From: Paulinella micropora
Taxonomy: Eukaryota; Cercozoa; Imbricatea; Euglyphida
Direction: 5' to 3'
Length of the DNA: 31,450 nucleotides
Assembly (NCBI GenBank): GCA_009731375.1
Contig: BJOX01000333.1
Coordinates: 264,716 to 296,165 of the forward strand
Shown: in pieces, positions 31,213 to 31,450 of the stretch
Layout of the letters: every line of letters starts with the position of its first letter
How positions within the stretch are numbered: the first letter of the stretch is position 1
The notes under the pieces: generated by a model
What the model saw: only the letters and a program-made list of their open reading frames with translations
The model's database searches: none
What the model was told of the DNA's origin: nothing
Made by a program: the position numbers and the translations under genes

Positions 31213-31450
31213 GTGTCACTGACCCTCTCTTGGGCTTGATTTTTTGAAATGGGTGCCATCTGTCGACAGACAGAGAATTAGGGGATGGTGTGGGTGTGCT
31301 GGGCCCGTGGTGGGGTGCCTTATGTGTGCCTAGCCATACGCCTATAAGTCACATGCCGAAATAGCGACGGGAAGCACAATCCTGTTCCCTCAGGGTGCCC
31401 TTTCTCGCTTGTTGAGCCCGGAATAAAACCCACAGTGCTCTGTCGGTTTA
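31213..31450. other. Unique DNA at the window end
   Basis: Contains a CTGTCGACAG palindrome near 31260 and an AATAAA at 31422-31427. No supported frame, and the window ends within it. It could be the start of another dispersed element or a gene's 3' region. Confidence 0.4.

Overview
The window is eukaryotic nuclear DNA. It is dominated by microsatellites (GATA, GACA/CAGA, CATA, GA, AAC, GAT and the pentamers AACAT and CCTAA), holds several foldback elements, and has one clear gene, an F-box/leucine-rich-repeat protein, which is a eukaryotic domain pairing. Nothing looks bacterial or phage-like. The species cannot be named from the sequence. The degenerate CCTAA run is the complement of the TTAGG telomere motif known from arthropods, and GATA mixed with GACA recalls Bkm-type satellite; both are weak hints. 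Eight N gaps (622-896, 1511-1520, 3530-3539, 4644-5212, 7167-7502, 17913-17922, 25423-25829, 27624-28272) lie in or beside simple repeats or homopolymers, so array lengths are unreliable.

Layout. 1-5212: a polypyrimidine tract, CTAT arrays splitting a 45-bp unit, GT-rich unique DNA, a candidate GC-rich terminal exon (2891-3337) behind a textbook pyrimidine tract plus AG, and a 61-bp tandem repeat. 5213-10270: nested inverted microsatellites (GATA/TATC, CAGA/CTGT, TATG/CATA) and an AACAT array. 10389-11972: an intact, apparently intronless F-box/LRR gene with 15 repeats, followed by a CCTAA run, a foldback element and a truncated copy of the gene's own 3' end (12417-12498). 12499-16216: GATA array, unique DNA with GC-rich foldbacks, traces of a decayed or spliced gene (14410-14860), a foldback repeat, and a 53-bp tandem repeat split by a foldback insertion. 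16217-23470: two 880-bp copies of a dispersed element (here R1) embedded in GATA arrays, two more copies of the split-repeat foldback (M1), and long GATA, CATA and GAT arrays. 23571-31450: second copy of the other foldback (M2), a candidate Asn-rich ORF, a second copy of dispersed element R2 running into a gap, AAC and TA arrays, an AGATT-rich complex satellite, a third (truncated) R1 copy, and a GATA/GACA/GACG block that flips to CTAT.

The main result is not a pathway but a repeat ecology. Short non-repetitive blocks recur, each bounded on both sides by GATA. R1 is almost invariant over 880 bp except for one sharply bounded island of about 82 bp with 19 differences, which contains a hairpin with a compensatory base change. 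Together with several conserved perfect stems this suggests a structured, non-coding mobile element that targets or generates GATA arrays. M1 (3 copies) and M2 (2 copies) are foldback, MITE-like families; one M1 copy splits a tandem repeat, giving an order of events. All identities and counts were made by eye.
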